A program made the translations under genes and the position numbers. Below are positions 1 to 6,715 of a stretch of DNA of 32,416 bases, piece by piece. Positions within the stretch are counted from its first letter, which is position 1, and every line of letters starts with the position of its first letter. The notes under the pieces are model-generated. The model had not been told where the DNA came from, made no database searches, and saw only the letters and a list, made by a program, of their open reading frames with translations. The DNA is from Gammaproteobacteria bacterium. GTDB lineage: Bacteria > Pseudomonadota > Gammaproteobacteria > Beggiatoales > Beggiatoaceae. The stretch covers positions 1 through 32,416 of the forward strand of contig QNES01000028.1 of the NCBI GenBank assembly GCA_003645255.1, written 5' to 3'.

Positions 1-813
1 AAAAGTTATTGAAGAATTGGCACCCGCGGTTATAGTTGCCTCATCACTACTTGACCATTCATAGCTACTAATCGTACCATCAGAATCAGTAGAGGCAGAC
101 GCATCTAAATTCACCGTAAGCGGTGCTTTACCAGAAGTAGGATTTGCGGTGAAACTTGCGGTAGGTGGTTGATTATTGCTGCCACTTTTTCCCAACTTTT
201 CAAAAGCATCTAAATCAGATATTGTATATGTAACCCTCACAGTTTGAAGTTGGAATAATGCAGGGTTATTAGCGTTATGGAATCCGAAAACAACACAAGA
301 TTCGCTATTAGACAAACTATCATCTCTTTCATGAGGGAGAATGCTGTTACCAGTCTTAGGTTCCCATCCAGAAGAATCACCAAGATAATCAGCTTCATTA
401 AAGTCAAGAGACGTATCATCACGAACAGGAAATATAACATCATCATCACAACGGTGTTCGCCAAAGTTCTTAAACAGAATGGATTGACTACCTGCTAAAT
501 GTTCACTATTGATAGACACATTCAAACTGCTTACACCAGGTGGAATATAGATTTTTAAAAATGCGCTGTGTCCTTTTGAAATCTTCCACGGAATTGGTTT
601 TTCTTTAGTAGCCGCTATATAAGTCAAATGTTCTTTTTTTTCATCTAGCTTATTTAAATTGAAAGCCCCACCTTCATTAACATGCTGTTGCTCTTTCGGA
701 GGACCCTCAAAGCCATTTATCCAGTAAGCTTGTACAGAGTTGACGAAAAACGCAAGAAAAACTAGGATTATTAATTGAAGAAGATAAGTTTTTAAATCAT
801 TAGAAATATTCAT
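1..813 (-). CDS. Secreted PKD-domain protein, 3' end beyond the window
   Basis: An uninterrupted minus-strand frame of 271 codons begins with ATG at 813 and is still open at base 1. GGTGA sits 8 nt before the ATG as ribosome binding site. The N-terminus (MNISNDLKTYLLQLIILVFL... up to VQA) reads as a signal peptide or membrane anchor. The middle, about residues 30-200, is not recognised. From about residue 213 comes a typical PKD start: PPTASFTANPTSGKAPLTV, followed by DASASTDSDGTISSYEW. PKD domains are extracellular beta-sandwich modules that usually mediate adhesion or spacing, so an exported surface or secreted protein is likely. The catalytic or binding part, if any, lies beyond the edge. 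The start and PKD call are directly visible; the role is inference. Confidence 0.8.
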   Translation of the reverse strand, partial: MNISNDLKTYLLQLIILVFLAFFVNSVQAYWINGFEGPPKEQQHVNEGGAFNLNKLDEKKEHLTYIAATKEKPIPWKISKGHSAFLKIYIPPGVSSLNVSINSEHLAGSQSILFKNFGEHRCDDDVIFPVRDDTSLDFNEADYLGDSSGWEPKTGNSILPHERDDSLSNSESCVVFGFHNANNPALFQLQTVRVTYTISDLDAFEKLGKSGSNNQPPTASFTANPTSGKAPLTVNLDASASTDSDGTISSYEWSSSDEATITAGANSSITF

Positions 814-942
814 AATAACATTCACCCATCAAATAATGTGAGTTTGCACAGTGTAATGAGATAATACTGTCGCCAACAATTCGCCGACAGTTAGGGTAAG
901 AAAAAATTAATATACCACCATAAAGGATTGTCCTAAATGTTG

Positions 943-1050
943 TTGCCCTAACTACACTGATTGAATATTGTAGGGTGCAATCCCTTGTGGTTGCCCTGAC
1001 CACATTGATTGAATGTTGTAGGGACAATCCATTGCGGTTGCCCCTGACTG
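943..1050. repeat. Imperfect tandem repeat, about 48 nt, 2.3 copies
   Basis: Unit 1 (943-990) and unit 2 (991-1037) both run TTGCCCT-A/G-AC-nACA-TTGATTGAAT-TTGTAGGG...CAATCC...TTG-GG; a third copy starts at 1038 (TTGCCCCTGAC) and stops. The TAGGG...CAATCC/GGTTGCCC phrases can base-pair within a unit. The block is bounded by AATATACC (about 908-916) and GGTATATT (about 1049-1057), an inverted pair, which suggests a defined repeat element. Confidence 0.75.
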
Positions 1051-1247
1051 GTATATTATTTTTTTTGCGAGTTGCCTAGAGTATTAAAATAGGCGATTAT
1101 GAAAAATGCTTTAAAATTAATAGAGATTCAAAAAAGGGTTTGGCTGCAAAAATACAAAAAATGGCTAAAATTTAATGATTTTTAATAATATAACTTTTTG
1201 ATTTTTGCAACAATCGGCGAAAGTATTAACGAAAAATATTTTTAAAG

Positions 1248-1295
1248 AAATTCCCCATTTTACCAATCAATTTCGATTAATAAAAAGGGGAATTT
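1248..1295 (-). terminator. Inverted repeat downstream of the 1319-2605 gene, possible terminator
   Basis: AAATTCCCC (1248-1256) and GGGGAATTT (1287-1295) form a perfect 9-bp stem with a 30-nt loop, 24 nt past the stop of the upstream minus-strand gene. On the minus strand the second arm is followed by a T-rich stretch. The long loop makes it an imperfect rho-independent terminator. Confidence 0.35.
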
Positions 1296-1318
1296 GGGAA
1301 GAAAAATCCCATCTGGTA

Positions 1319-2605
1319 TTATTGAATACGTGAATTCAGAAAGAAATCGCCGCCTAAACCATTCAATGTACCTACCCAAGCAGGCACACCCGTAGCCCGT
1401 ATCATATCAAGCTCAAGTGAGTACCAACCAGAATCAAATGCCCAATTCGGCATAAACCATTCCACACAAGAGGTTATAGTCTGTTCTGAGGTCTTTCCGC
1501 CAGATACTGCTATACTCGTTGATTCAGCCTCCCTTTCCTGATTGTCAAACTGACTCAGCTCATAGTCCACACTACCTGTTGAATTAAATGGAAATGACCA
1601 AGTGTCTGTTGCCAACCCAGGTACATCAACAAAGTGCTTGTACTTCGTTGGAAGAGTTACAAAAACAATGCTATTGTTTTCGTTGGCACTTATAAAAGAT
1701 TTACCGGACAAGGCAGTTTCAATATCCGAGATAGTATCACTTCCATCTATACCAAAGCCGGTACCCATATCCACACTCATTTTGACAGCAACATCATAGT
1801 ATGGGTTTGCTATTACCTTACCCCCATTGACATCAGTCGTATCGCCGCCTTGATCCAAGGCAAGCATTGGATAGGAAATTTTTTCCCCTATATCAATAGA
1901 AACTTCACCGCGCAATTGAACACTTGCCGGCTCATCAGTACGAATCACACAACCCCCAGTGGCACCACTCGTACAACCATTCCTATCCAACAGGGTCTCA
2001 ATGGAAGTATCAAAAATTTTCCTCAACTCAAACTTGGACATACCCTGTTCGACAATAACATTGCCAAGGGGGGTTATTACAGTGCCTCTTGCACTATAGG
2101 CACCGATAACCTCAAAAATACCCATTTCATTATAATCGTTCCCTGCAAGGTTAACGTCAAAAAACTTAACATTAGCCGTTTTTCCTTCAACAGAAGCAAA
2201 TGAATCATCATTCGGCAAGTTACGCACTGAATCGTCATCAGACACCAAATAAGCTTGATCATCCACGTTCACCACTCTTCCACGCCAGGCATCATTTGGA
2301 CTCAGGTAGAGAATGAAGTCCAAGACTTCCGTGCAATTCACTTTAGAACGAAATGCAATACGAGCCTTGACAGCATGAGTAGAGCTTGAGTTGATAATCC
2401 TAATATGAGTTGTACCTCTAACAAGCACCTCATCCGTTTCAGCATGACGCGCTGCAACGATATAAAGTGGACCCAAAAGCACTTGACCAGTACCATCAGC
2501 AGCCACTTCCACAGCATTGGCACTGCCACTAAAGGCAAAACCAGAAACCAAAGCCGCCGCCATGACAGAAGGCAACAGTTTCTTCCTCAAGGAAAATTTC
2601 TTCAT
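1319..2605 (-). CDS. Secreted protein of unknown function, about 428 aa
   Basis: I chose the ATG at 2605, which gives a clean signal peptide (MKKFSLRKKLLPSVMAAALV, then SGFAFSGSANA, cleavage after ANA) and has GGAG about 11 nt upstream; an in-frame TTG at 2629 would only add eight poor residues. The mature protein begins VEVAADGTGQVLLGPLYIVA and is probably beta-rich. Visible features are a block HAVKARIAFRSKVNCTEVLD followed by FILYLSPNDAWRG, and Cys pairs (NGCTSGATGGC and TSCVEW) that could form disulfides. I have seen similar exported hypothetical proteins, but no function can be named. It is monocistronic with long AT-rich spacers on both sides. Export is well supported; the role is unknown. 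Confidence 0.8.
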   Translation of the reverse strand: MKKFSLRKKLLPSVMAAALVSGFAFSGSANAVEVAADGTGQVLLGPLYIVAARHAETDEVLVRGTTHIRIINSSSTHAVKARIAFRSKVNCTEVLDFILYLSPNDAWRGRVVNVDDQAYLVSDDDSVRNLPNDDSFASVEGKTANVKFFDVNLAGNDYNEMGIFEVIGAYSARGTVITPLGNVIVEQGMSKFELRKIFDTSIETLLDRNGCTSGATGGCVIRTDEPASVQLRGEVSIDIGEKISYPMLALDQGGDTTDVNGGKVIANPYYDVAVKMSVDMGTGFGIDGSDTISDIETALSGKSFISANENNSIVFVTLPTKYKHFVDVPGLATDTWSFPFNSTGSVDYELSQFDNQEREAESTSIAVSGGKTSEQTITSCVEWFMPNWAFDSGWYSLELDMIRATGVPAWVGTLNGLGGDFFLNSRIQ

Positions 2606-2962
2606 ATATATTTCCACTCCGTAAAACAAACAAGAAAAAGAAAAATAGATTACTAAATTGATGCAAATTTAAAAATGAGTCAATTTAAAAATGAGTGATT
2701 TATTAAGATTATTATACCTAGATAATTTAGCAAAATAATAATTTTTAATATAACAAAACTCAACTCTATAATAACAAACTTTATTTGCATCACTACTATA
2801 CAAACATAATAACAAAGTTTCAAAAAAAAGCAAGGGAATTACCAATAAATTTTCCCTTTAATTTTAATTTCTCACCTGTTAATTAATTAAAATAACAAAG
2901 TTTGGGATGTGATTGCAACCAATATTTATTTCACAAACTAATGCTTCTAATTTGTTCTACCA

Positions 2963-2978
2963 GTTGTAAAAAAACAAC
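2963..2978. promoter_or_regulatory. Inverted repeat GTTGTAAAAAAACAAC, possible operator (copy 1)
   Basis: A 16-nt inverted repeat with GTTGT and ACAAC arms. A near-identical one lies at 3072-3087, 109 nt away. It is about 360 nt upstream of the secreted-protein gene. Binding-site function is a guess from the paired occurrence. Confidence 0.3.
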
Positions 2979-3071
2979 ATCCCCCACGATTAAAAATATT
3001 ATACATAATTAAAAATATAATTGCAACATTTATTTTAACATTTTTATAAAAAATTAAATCCAGCTAAAAAT

Positions 3072-3087
3072 GTTGTAAATAAACAAC
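3072..3087. promoter_or_regulatory. Inverted repeat GTTGTAAATAAACAAC, possible operator (copy 2)
   Basis: Differs from copy 1 at a single central base, while the GTTGT/ACAAC arms are intact. It also lies about 95 nt past the glycosyltransferase stop, so a weak transcript hairpin is an alternative reading. Confidence 0.3.
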
Positions 3088-3180
3088 AGAGCCAATAATT
3101 TAACTATATTATAGTACAGCGAATTAAGAATTATAAAGAATATTATTATTCAAAAATAGTATTTCTAATTCAATTTTCCA

Positions 3181-5253
3181 CTAATCTCCAAACAATAAAT
3201 CCAAAATACGATAAGCAGATCTTTCAGGATAAAAATGGGCAATGTCTTTAATAGCTTGGAGCATTAATGATTTTCGCATTTTATCATCATTCACCAATGT
3301 TGTCAAGGCGGTATAACAACTTTTATAAGAAATCGTATCTATAACCAGGGCATTTCTTTGATGAATCGCAAAACTATCCGTGCCACCGGTATTAGGAACA
3401 ATCACTGCCACACCACAAGCCATCGCTTCCATCGCAGTCAATCCCATCGCTTGAAAGTTTGAAAAATCAGCGAATATATCAATTTGGTTAAATAATACAG
3501 CAATTTGTGTCGGTATGCAAATCCCCAAATTGCGATATTTAAAATCGCGTGGCAAAGCTAAAAATTCGGGATCATCATCAGCTGCTCCAAACAATATAAT
3601 TTCGACTTGATCCGCAAACTGGTGCTGGATTTCGCGTAGCACTTGCATAGTACGTTTCGCTCCACGCCGAGTGCTAGAAGGGCGAATCATGGCACTAATC
3701 CATATTTTATCCTGTACCATTCGTTCCAAACGGGGCATAAAAATATCTACACTACAGCTTGCACCAATGACCGTACAAGGTAGTTTGATTTGTTTTTCAA
3801 CTTCCCTTTTATTCCAATGCGTTTTTGTAAAGCATACTATATTAGGAATACGTAAATAAGATATCCAAGCGGCGCGAAAACCAGGCTCGGTGCGAAAATA
3901 ATAAGATGCAAACCGACGGCGCAACCAAGCTGATTGCCAAAATGACCGGTAATGTGCCGGTTTGTCAACATAAAAATAAGGTTCAAAATCTTGAATATAG
4001 TAAGCAATTATAGGAGCATCTGGCTGTTCAGCTAAAGGTGCAATCCATTCAACCGAATTATTAGCCGTCGCAATGACCGCATCAAAATCATGACATAAAT
4101 TGGGTATATCAAAATATGCCGCCGCATAAATAACCGGCACCTCTAATTGGGGATAACATTGCTCAAATCCCGTTTTATGATGCAAAAAATTCAGAATATG
4201 AACATCAATTCCCATACGTCGCATAGCGCGGGCTTCATCAATCACCACATTAGCACCGCCCCCAATTTCCATAACAGGTAAGATAAAAACCACCCGTTTG
4301 CCACGCCAATAGTATTCAGCCTGGGTAATCAAATTCCAGCGTTCTATGATCAATTTGGCACGAATACGGATACCTTGTAGTACCCGACTCTGCCTACAAA
4401 AATCAATGCCCGCATCAAGAGTCGCTTGCCCATACTGACGAACTAAAGCAACAAACGCTTGCTCGGCTAACGGCTTACGACGTTCATGGGAATAACTTTT
4501 TGATTGTGCATGATAAATGTACACATCATCAGCAACGGCTAGTTCCCAACCGGCTTGACGGGCGCGAATACAATAATCGTTTTCTTCACCATACCCCTGT
4601 GGAAACGTTGCTTCATCAAAAAAACCTATTTTTTTCAAAAGGGAACGTTTAATCAATAAACAAAAACCATTCAAAAAAGGTAAACGCGGATATAAGCGTA
4701 CCGAGTGTGCTGCTATTCTCGCTGCCATTTGTGCGATGCTCAAATCGGTAGGTAAAGGATTGCTAGCCCAATCCCCTTGATGTTCAAATTCAGGGATAGA
4801 TTGCCAAGAGGCGGTATTACTCAAAGGACCAACCATACCAATCTGAGTATCTGATTCTGCACAGGCTACCATACGTTCTAACCAATGGGGTGTAACAATG
4901 GTGTCACTATTTAAAAGTATAAGATGAGTACCGGTTGCCGCCCGTAATCCTTGATTAGCCGCACAGGTATAACCACGCGCCTTTTCATTTCTTAATAGGA
5001 TAGTTGGATAAGTACGAGCATGATCGCGCAAATAGTGACAAGTATCCGCTTGACTCCCATCATCAACAATAATTAAGGTATAGGGAGGCATTGTACATTG
5101 TACGATAGAATCCAGACAGCGTTGAACATCGGCTAGGGCATTATGTACACAGACAATGATGTCAACAGGTTGTTGATGGTGGGATACGCCTACAGTGTCA
5201 AGTTGATAAGTAGGTTGTGTGATTGATACTGACGGTGATATTTGCAAATTCAT
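3181..5253 (-). CDS. Two-domain glycosyltransferase (GT2 + GT4), 690 aa
   Basis: The N-terminal half is a family 2, GT-A fold transferase: DIIVCVHNALADVQRCLDSI at 31-50, nucleotide-sugar loop IIVDDGSQ at 61-68, LNSDTIV near 114-120 (metal-binding DxD-like position), GFCLLIKRSLLKKIGFFDE, and GYGEENDYCIRARQAGW with the ED base motif near 220. The C-terminal half, from about 315, is a GT-B fold family 4 type: VVFILPVMEIGGGANVVIDE, then the acceptor/donor region with TAMEAMACGVAVIVPNTGG near the end. Such bifunctional enzymes build surface polysaccharides or glycans in the cytoplasm. Start and stop of the upstream Panacea gene overlap by one base (TAATG), indicating translational coupling. No membrane segment is seen. 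The sugar specificity is not readable. Confidence 0.9.
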   Translation of the reverse strand: MNLQISPSVSITQPTYQLDTVGVSHHQQPVDIIVCVHNALADVQRCLDSIVQCTMPPYTLIIVDDGSQADTCHYLRDHARTYPTILLRNEKARGYTCAANQGLRAATGTHLILLNSDTIVTPHWLERMVACAESDTQIGMVGPLSNTASWQSIPEFEHQGDWASNPLPTDLSIAQMAARIAAHSVRLYPRLPFLNGFCLLIKRSLLKKIGFFDEATFPQGYGEENDYCIRARQAGWELAVADDVYIYHAQSKSYSHERRKPLAEQAFVALVRQYGQATLDAGIDFCRQSRVLQGIRIRAKLIIERWNLITQAEYYWRGKRVVFILPVMEIGGGANVVIDEARAMRRMGIDVHILNFLHHKTGFEQCYPQLEVPVIYAAAYFDIPNLCHDFDAVIATANNSVEWIAPLAEQPDAPIIAYYIQDFEPYFYVDKPAHYRSFWQSAWLRRRFASYYFRTEPGFRAAWISYLRIPNIVCFTKTHWNKREVEKQIKLPCTVIGASCSVDIFMPRLERMVQDKIWISAMIRPSSTRRGAKRTMQVLREIQHQFADQVEIILFGAADDDPEFLALPRDFKYRNLGICIPTQIAVLFNQIDIFADFSNFQAMGLTAMEAMACGVAVIVPNTGGTDSFAIHQRNALVIDTISYKSCYTALTTLVNDDKMRKSLMLQAIKDIAHFYPERSAYRILDLLFGD

Positions 5254-5795
5254 TAGTCAAGCATCCTGGATACGATATTCAAATTTTTTAACAGTGACGA
5301 GGCATTAGGAAATAAAGCAATTATATGCTCAATGTTGATGCAATCATTTCTAGTTGTCGCCTGCCAAGGGGCTTCACAACTTAATTCGCTCAGGGTTTGG
5401 AATGATAAAGCACCATATTGATTGATAGCCGTATTTAAACAAGCTACCTCATGCTTACTGAATTCTTCTAAATGAGCTTCCCGCTGCGGTTTAACGATAA
5501 AGTTATCTTGAACAGTCAATGCACTATTCGCCATTTTAACAATATGAGTTGCTAAAATGGAATTATCACCCTGCACCGCTTTTAGAATGTTGAAAGTACA
5601 ACCGGGTACAGGTCCATGTTTCATCGCCATGTAATGATCACCACAGATAAAACATTTAAATTTTTCTAAATGTGCCTTATCAGCAAAATACATGATTTTG
5701 GAAATACGATGAATATCAGCCATGGGCAATTTGTTGATTATATACAAGATCGTTTCTATGCACTTTTCTGGTTCAAATATGAAAGGATGTTTCAT
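5253..5795 (-). CDS. Panacea (SocA-like, formerly DUF4065) domain protein, 180 aa
   Basis: The family hallmark is clear: KLPMADIHRISKIMYFADKA at 23-42, then ICGDHYMAMKHGPVPGCTFN, i.e. the YFAD(K/R)xH helix and the GD.Y.A..xGPVP motif. Panacea domains are antitoxin or adaptor modules (SocA of Caulobacter delivers SocB to ClpXP), known to pair with many unrelated toxins in two-gene operons. Here the downstream partner, overlapping by one base, is a 690-aa glycosyltransferase rather than a small toxin. Upstream lie a TAACTGA repeat and a DUF433/DUF5615 pair, so it may be a third member of a toxin-antitoxin cluster or a solitary regulator. Domain identity is solid; partner and function are inference. 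Confidence 0.85.
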   Translation of the reverse strand: MKHPFIFEPEKCIETILYIINKLPMADIHRISKIMYFADKAHLEKFKCFICGDHYMAMKHGPVPGCTFNILKAVQGDNSILATHIVKMANSALTVQDNFIVKPQREAHLEEFSKHEVACLNTAINQYGALSFQTLSELSCEAPWQATTRNDCINIEHIIALFPNASSLLKNLNIVSRMLD

Positions 5796-5799
5796 GGTT

Positions 5800-5813
5800 T
5801 AAGTTATCAGTTA
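5800..5813 (-). promoter_or_regulatory. TAACTGA repeat before the Panacea start codon
   Basis: On the minus strand TAACTGA TAACTTA is followed by AACC and the ATG, so the exact heptamer lies 11 nt from the start. No GGAG-like site is present between it and the ATG. TAACTGA direct repeats just upstream of starts are documented in Beggiatoaceae as candidate post-transcriptional sites. Confidence 0.7.
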
Positions 5814-5838
5814 TCAAAATTTTTTAATGGTTTTTTGA

Positions 5839-5876
5839 GGCAGAAATACCCTTTTTTCAAAAAAGGTATTTCTGCC
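5839..5876. repeat. Dispersed hairpin, AGAAATACCC type
   Basis: GGCAGAAATACC...GGTATTTCTGCC with a T6-C-A6 centre, almost perfectly paired. Member of the AGAAA...TTTCT hairpin family found throughout the window, here with GC-extended ends. It lies between the DUF5615 stop and the Panacea start and could attenuate transcription between the two units. Confidence 0.85.
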
Positions 5877-5893
5877 CTTTTAAACAATCCTTG

Positions 5894-6235
5894 CTACCAA
5901 GGCTCACTTATTTCAACTAACTTTTCGCCTGAAGCTAACAATACTAATACTTGTGGTAAAGCGGTGGATAAAATTTTTTTAAGATAGCTATTACTAGTAT
6001 TACCACAAGTTATCCAAATGATTTGTGGCGGCATACCATACCTATCAAGTAAATTAATGAAATCAATATCTTTTGTCATAACAACCGCTTTTGCTTGTTT
6101 AGCCGCTAAAAAGATATCCTTATCTTCAGAATCGCGTAGCCCTAAGTCGCGTAGTGCGTAGGCTTCAAGCGGAAAAGTGGCGTTTAGCCACCCACCGAGT
6201 TTGGGTGATAGTTGTGCATCTAACCAAAGTTTCAT
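5894..6235 (-). CDS. DUF5615 PIN-like protein, probable toxin, 113 aa
   Basis: MKLWLDAQLSPKLGGWL at the N-terminus carries the first conserved Asp (D6). LGLRDSEDKDIFLAAKQAKA and VVMTKDIDFINLLDRYG carry the other acidic positions typical of PIN-like (Mut7-C/VapC-related) RNase folds; PPQIIWITCGNTSN is the usual following strand. Length and motif order match the DUF5615 family, which is almost always encoded with a DUF433 partner. The upstream DUF433 gene overlaps by four bases (ATGA), confirming a two-gene module. RNase activity is predicted from the fold only. Confidence 0.88.
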   Translation of the reverse strand: MKLWLDAQLSPKLGGWLNATFPLEAYALRDLGLRDSEDKDIFLAAKQAKAVVMTKDIDFINLLDRYGMPPQIIWITCGNTSNSYLKKILSTALPQVLVLLASGEKLVEISEPW

Positions 6236-6462
6236 GCGGCAAGTACCATTGGGTGATTAAATTTCATAGCTGCAAATTGCAAACAAGCAAAAATATCTTC
6301 TGCTTCAATATCTGGCATTTCATCCAGTATTTGTTCAACTGTTAAGTTATTTGCCAGTAAATTAAGTACATCAGAAACTCGTATTCGCATTCCACGAACA
6401 CAAGGGCGTCCACCACATTGCTGCGAATTGATTGTAATACGATTCAGTAGATTTAATTTCAT
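6232..6462 (-). CDS. DUF433 family antitoxin, 76 aa
   Basis: INSQQCGGRPCVRGMRIRVS followed by DVLNLLANNLTVEQILDEMP and the final helix with AAMKFNHP is the DUF433 pattern (GGxPxIxGTRI...VxxIL...G.s.eeil.dyP). The domain has a winged-helix/HTH-like fold and acts as VapB-type antitoxin to DUF5615 PIN-like proteins. It is the first gene of the pair and probably autoregulates the promoter. A four-unit TAACTGA array sits directly before the ATG in place of a Shine-Dalgarno sequence. Confidence 0.88.
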   Translation of the reverse strand: MKLNLLNRITINSQQCGGRPCVRGMRIRVSDVLNLLANNLTVEQILDEMPDIEAEDIFACLQFAAMKFNHPMVLAA

Positions 6463-6471
6463 AACGGCTCT

Positions 6472-6499
6472 TCAGTTATCAGTTATTAGTTATCAGTAA
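6472..6499 (-). promoter_or_regulatory. TAACTGA array (4 units) before the DUF433 start codon
   Basis: Four contiguous heptamers; minus-strand order TTACTGA, TAACTAA, TAACTGA, TAACTGA, two exact and two with one change. The last exact unit ends 9 nt before the ATG at 6462. This occupies the position of the ribosome binding site. Confidence 0.8.
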
Positions 6500-6505
6500 A
6501 AATAT

Positions 6506-6538
6506 AGGGTGGGTAGGAATTTTATTACAACCCACCCT
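6506..6538. repeat. AGGGTGGGT inverted repeat
   Basis: Perfect 9-bp arms AGGGTGGGT (6506-6514) and ACCCACCCT (6530-6538). Related single or paired copies occur at about 18442 and 29048-29076. It lies just upstream of the TAACTGA array and could be part of the 5' leader of the antitoxin transcript. Confidence 0.75.
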
Positions 6539-6603
6539 TTTTCAACTTTAAAAATACCCTTTAAACTCATATAGTTAGCCAGAAAAGTTTTGTCCCTGCT
6601 ACA

Positions 6604-6636
6604 AGACCTGCCAGGTTTTAAAAACCTTTTAGGTCT
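6604..6636. repeat. AGACCTGCCAGG-type inverted repeat, imperfect
   Basis: AGACCTgccAGGTTTT pairs with AAAACCTtttAGGTCT. It belongs to the CCTG(C/A)CAGG hairpin family seen again at 12414-12444, 18309-18337 and 18363-18396. It is about 80 nt past the stop of the mutase gene on the minus strand and may end that transcript. Confidence 0.65.
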
Positions 6637-6715
6637 AGCTTAAAACTTATCTGGACATCTATACCTATATAAATCCCTTCTTATATACAACCCTTGTCAT
6701 TCCATTCTAATAAAA

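Larger units (their letters stand above)
814..1318. other. Intergenic region with repeats, no gene
   Basis: No convincing coding frame. It holds a 48-nt imperfect tandem repeat (943-1050) and, near 1248-1295, an inverted repeat AAATTCCCC/GGGGAATTT. The phrase CCATAAAGGATTG at about 918-930 recurs at 22261-22273, so part of this spacer is a dispersed repeat. The rest is AT-rich with no recognisable site. Confidence 0.6.
2606..3180. other. AT-rich intergenic region, no gene
   Basis: 575 nt without a credible coding frame, between the glycosyltransferase stop and the start of the secreted-protein gene, so it should hold the latter's promoter. ACAAAGTTT recurs at about 2812 and 2894, and two GTTGT...ACAAC inverted repeats are listed separately. 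No clear -35/-10 pair could be chosen because the whole stretch is AT-rich. Confidence 0.6.

Noticed and set aside
800-1027. 75-codon minus-strand open frame
   Set aside because: It is composed of the 48-nt tandem repeat (duplicated peptide SI-VVRATT) and overlaps the start of the PKD-protein gene in another frame.
1081-1190. 28-codon plus-strand frame MKNALKLIEIQK...
   Set aside because: Lys-rich, no convincing RBS, and in AT-rich DNA this composition arises by chance.
1634-2203. 189-codon plus-strand open frame
   Set aside because: Lies antisense inside the secreted-protein gene; no RBS, no signal or domain, while the minus-strand frame has a clear signal peptide.
6472-6499. CRISPR-like array
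   Set aside because: Heptamer units are contiguous with no spacers; this is the known TAACTGA direct-repeat type.
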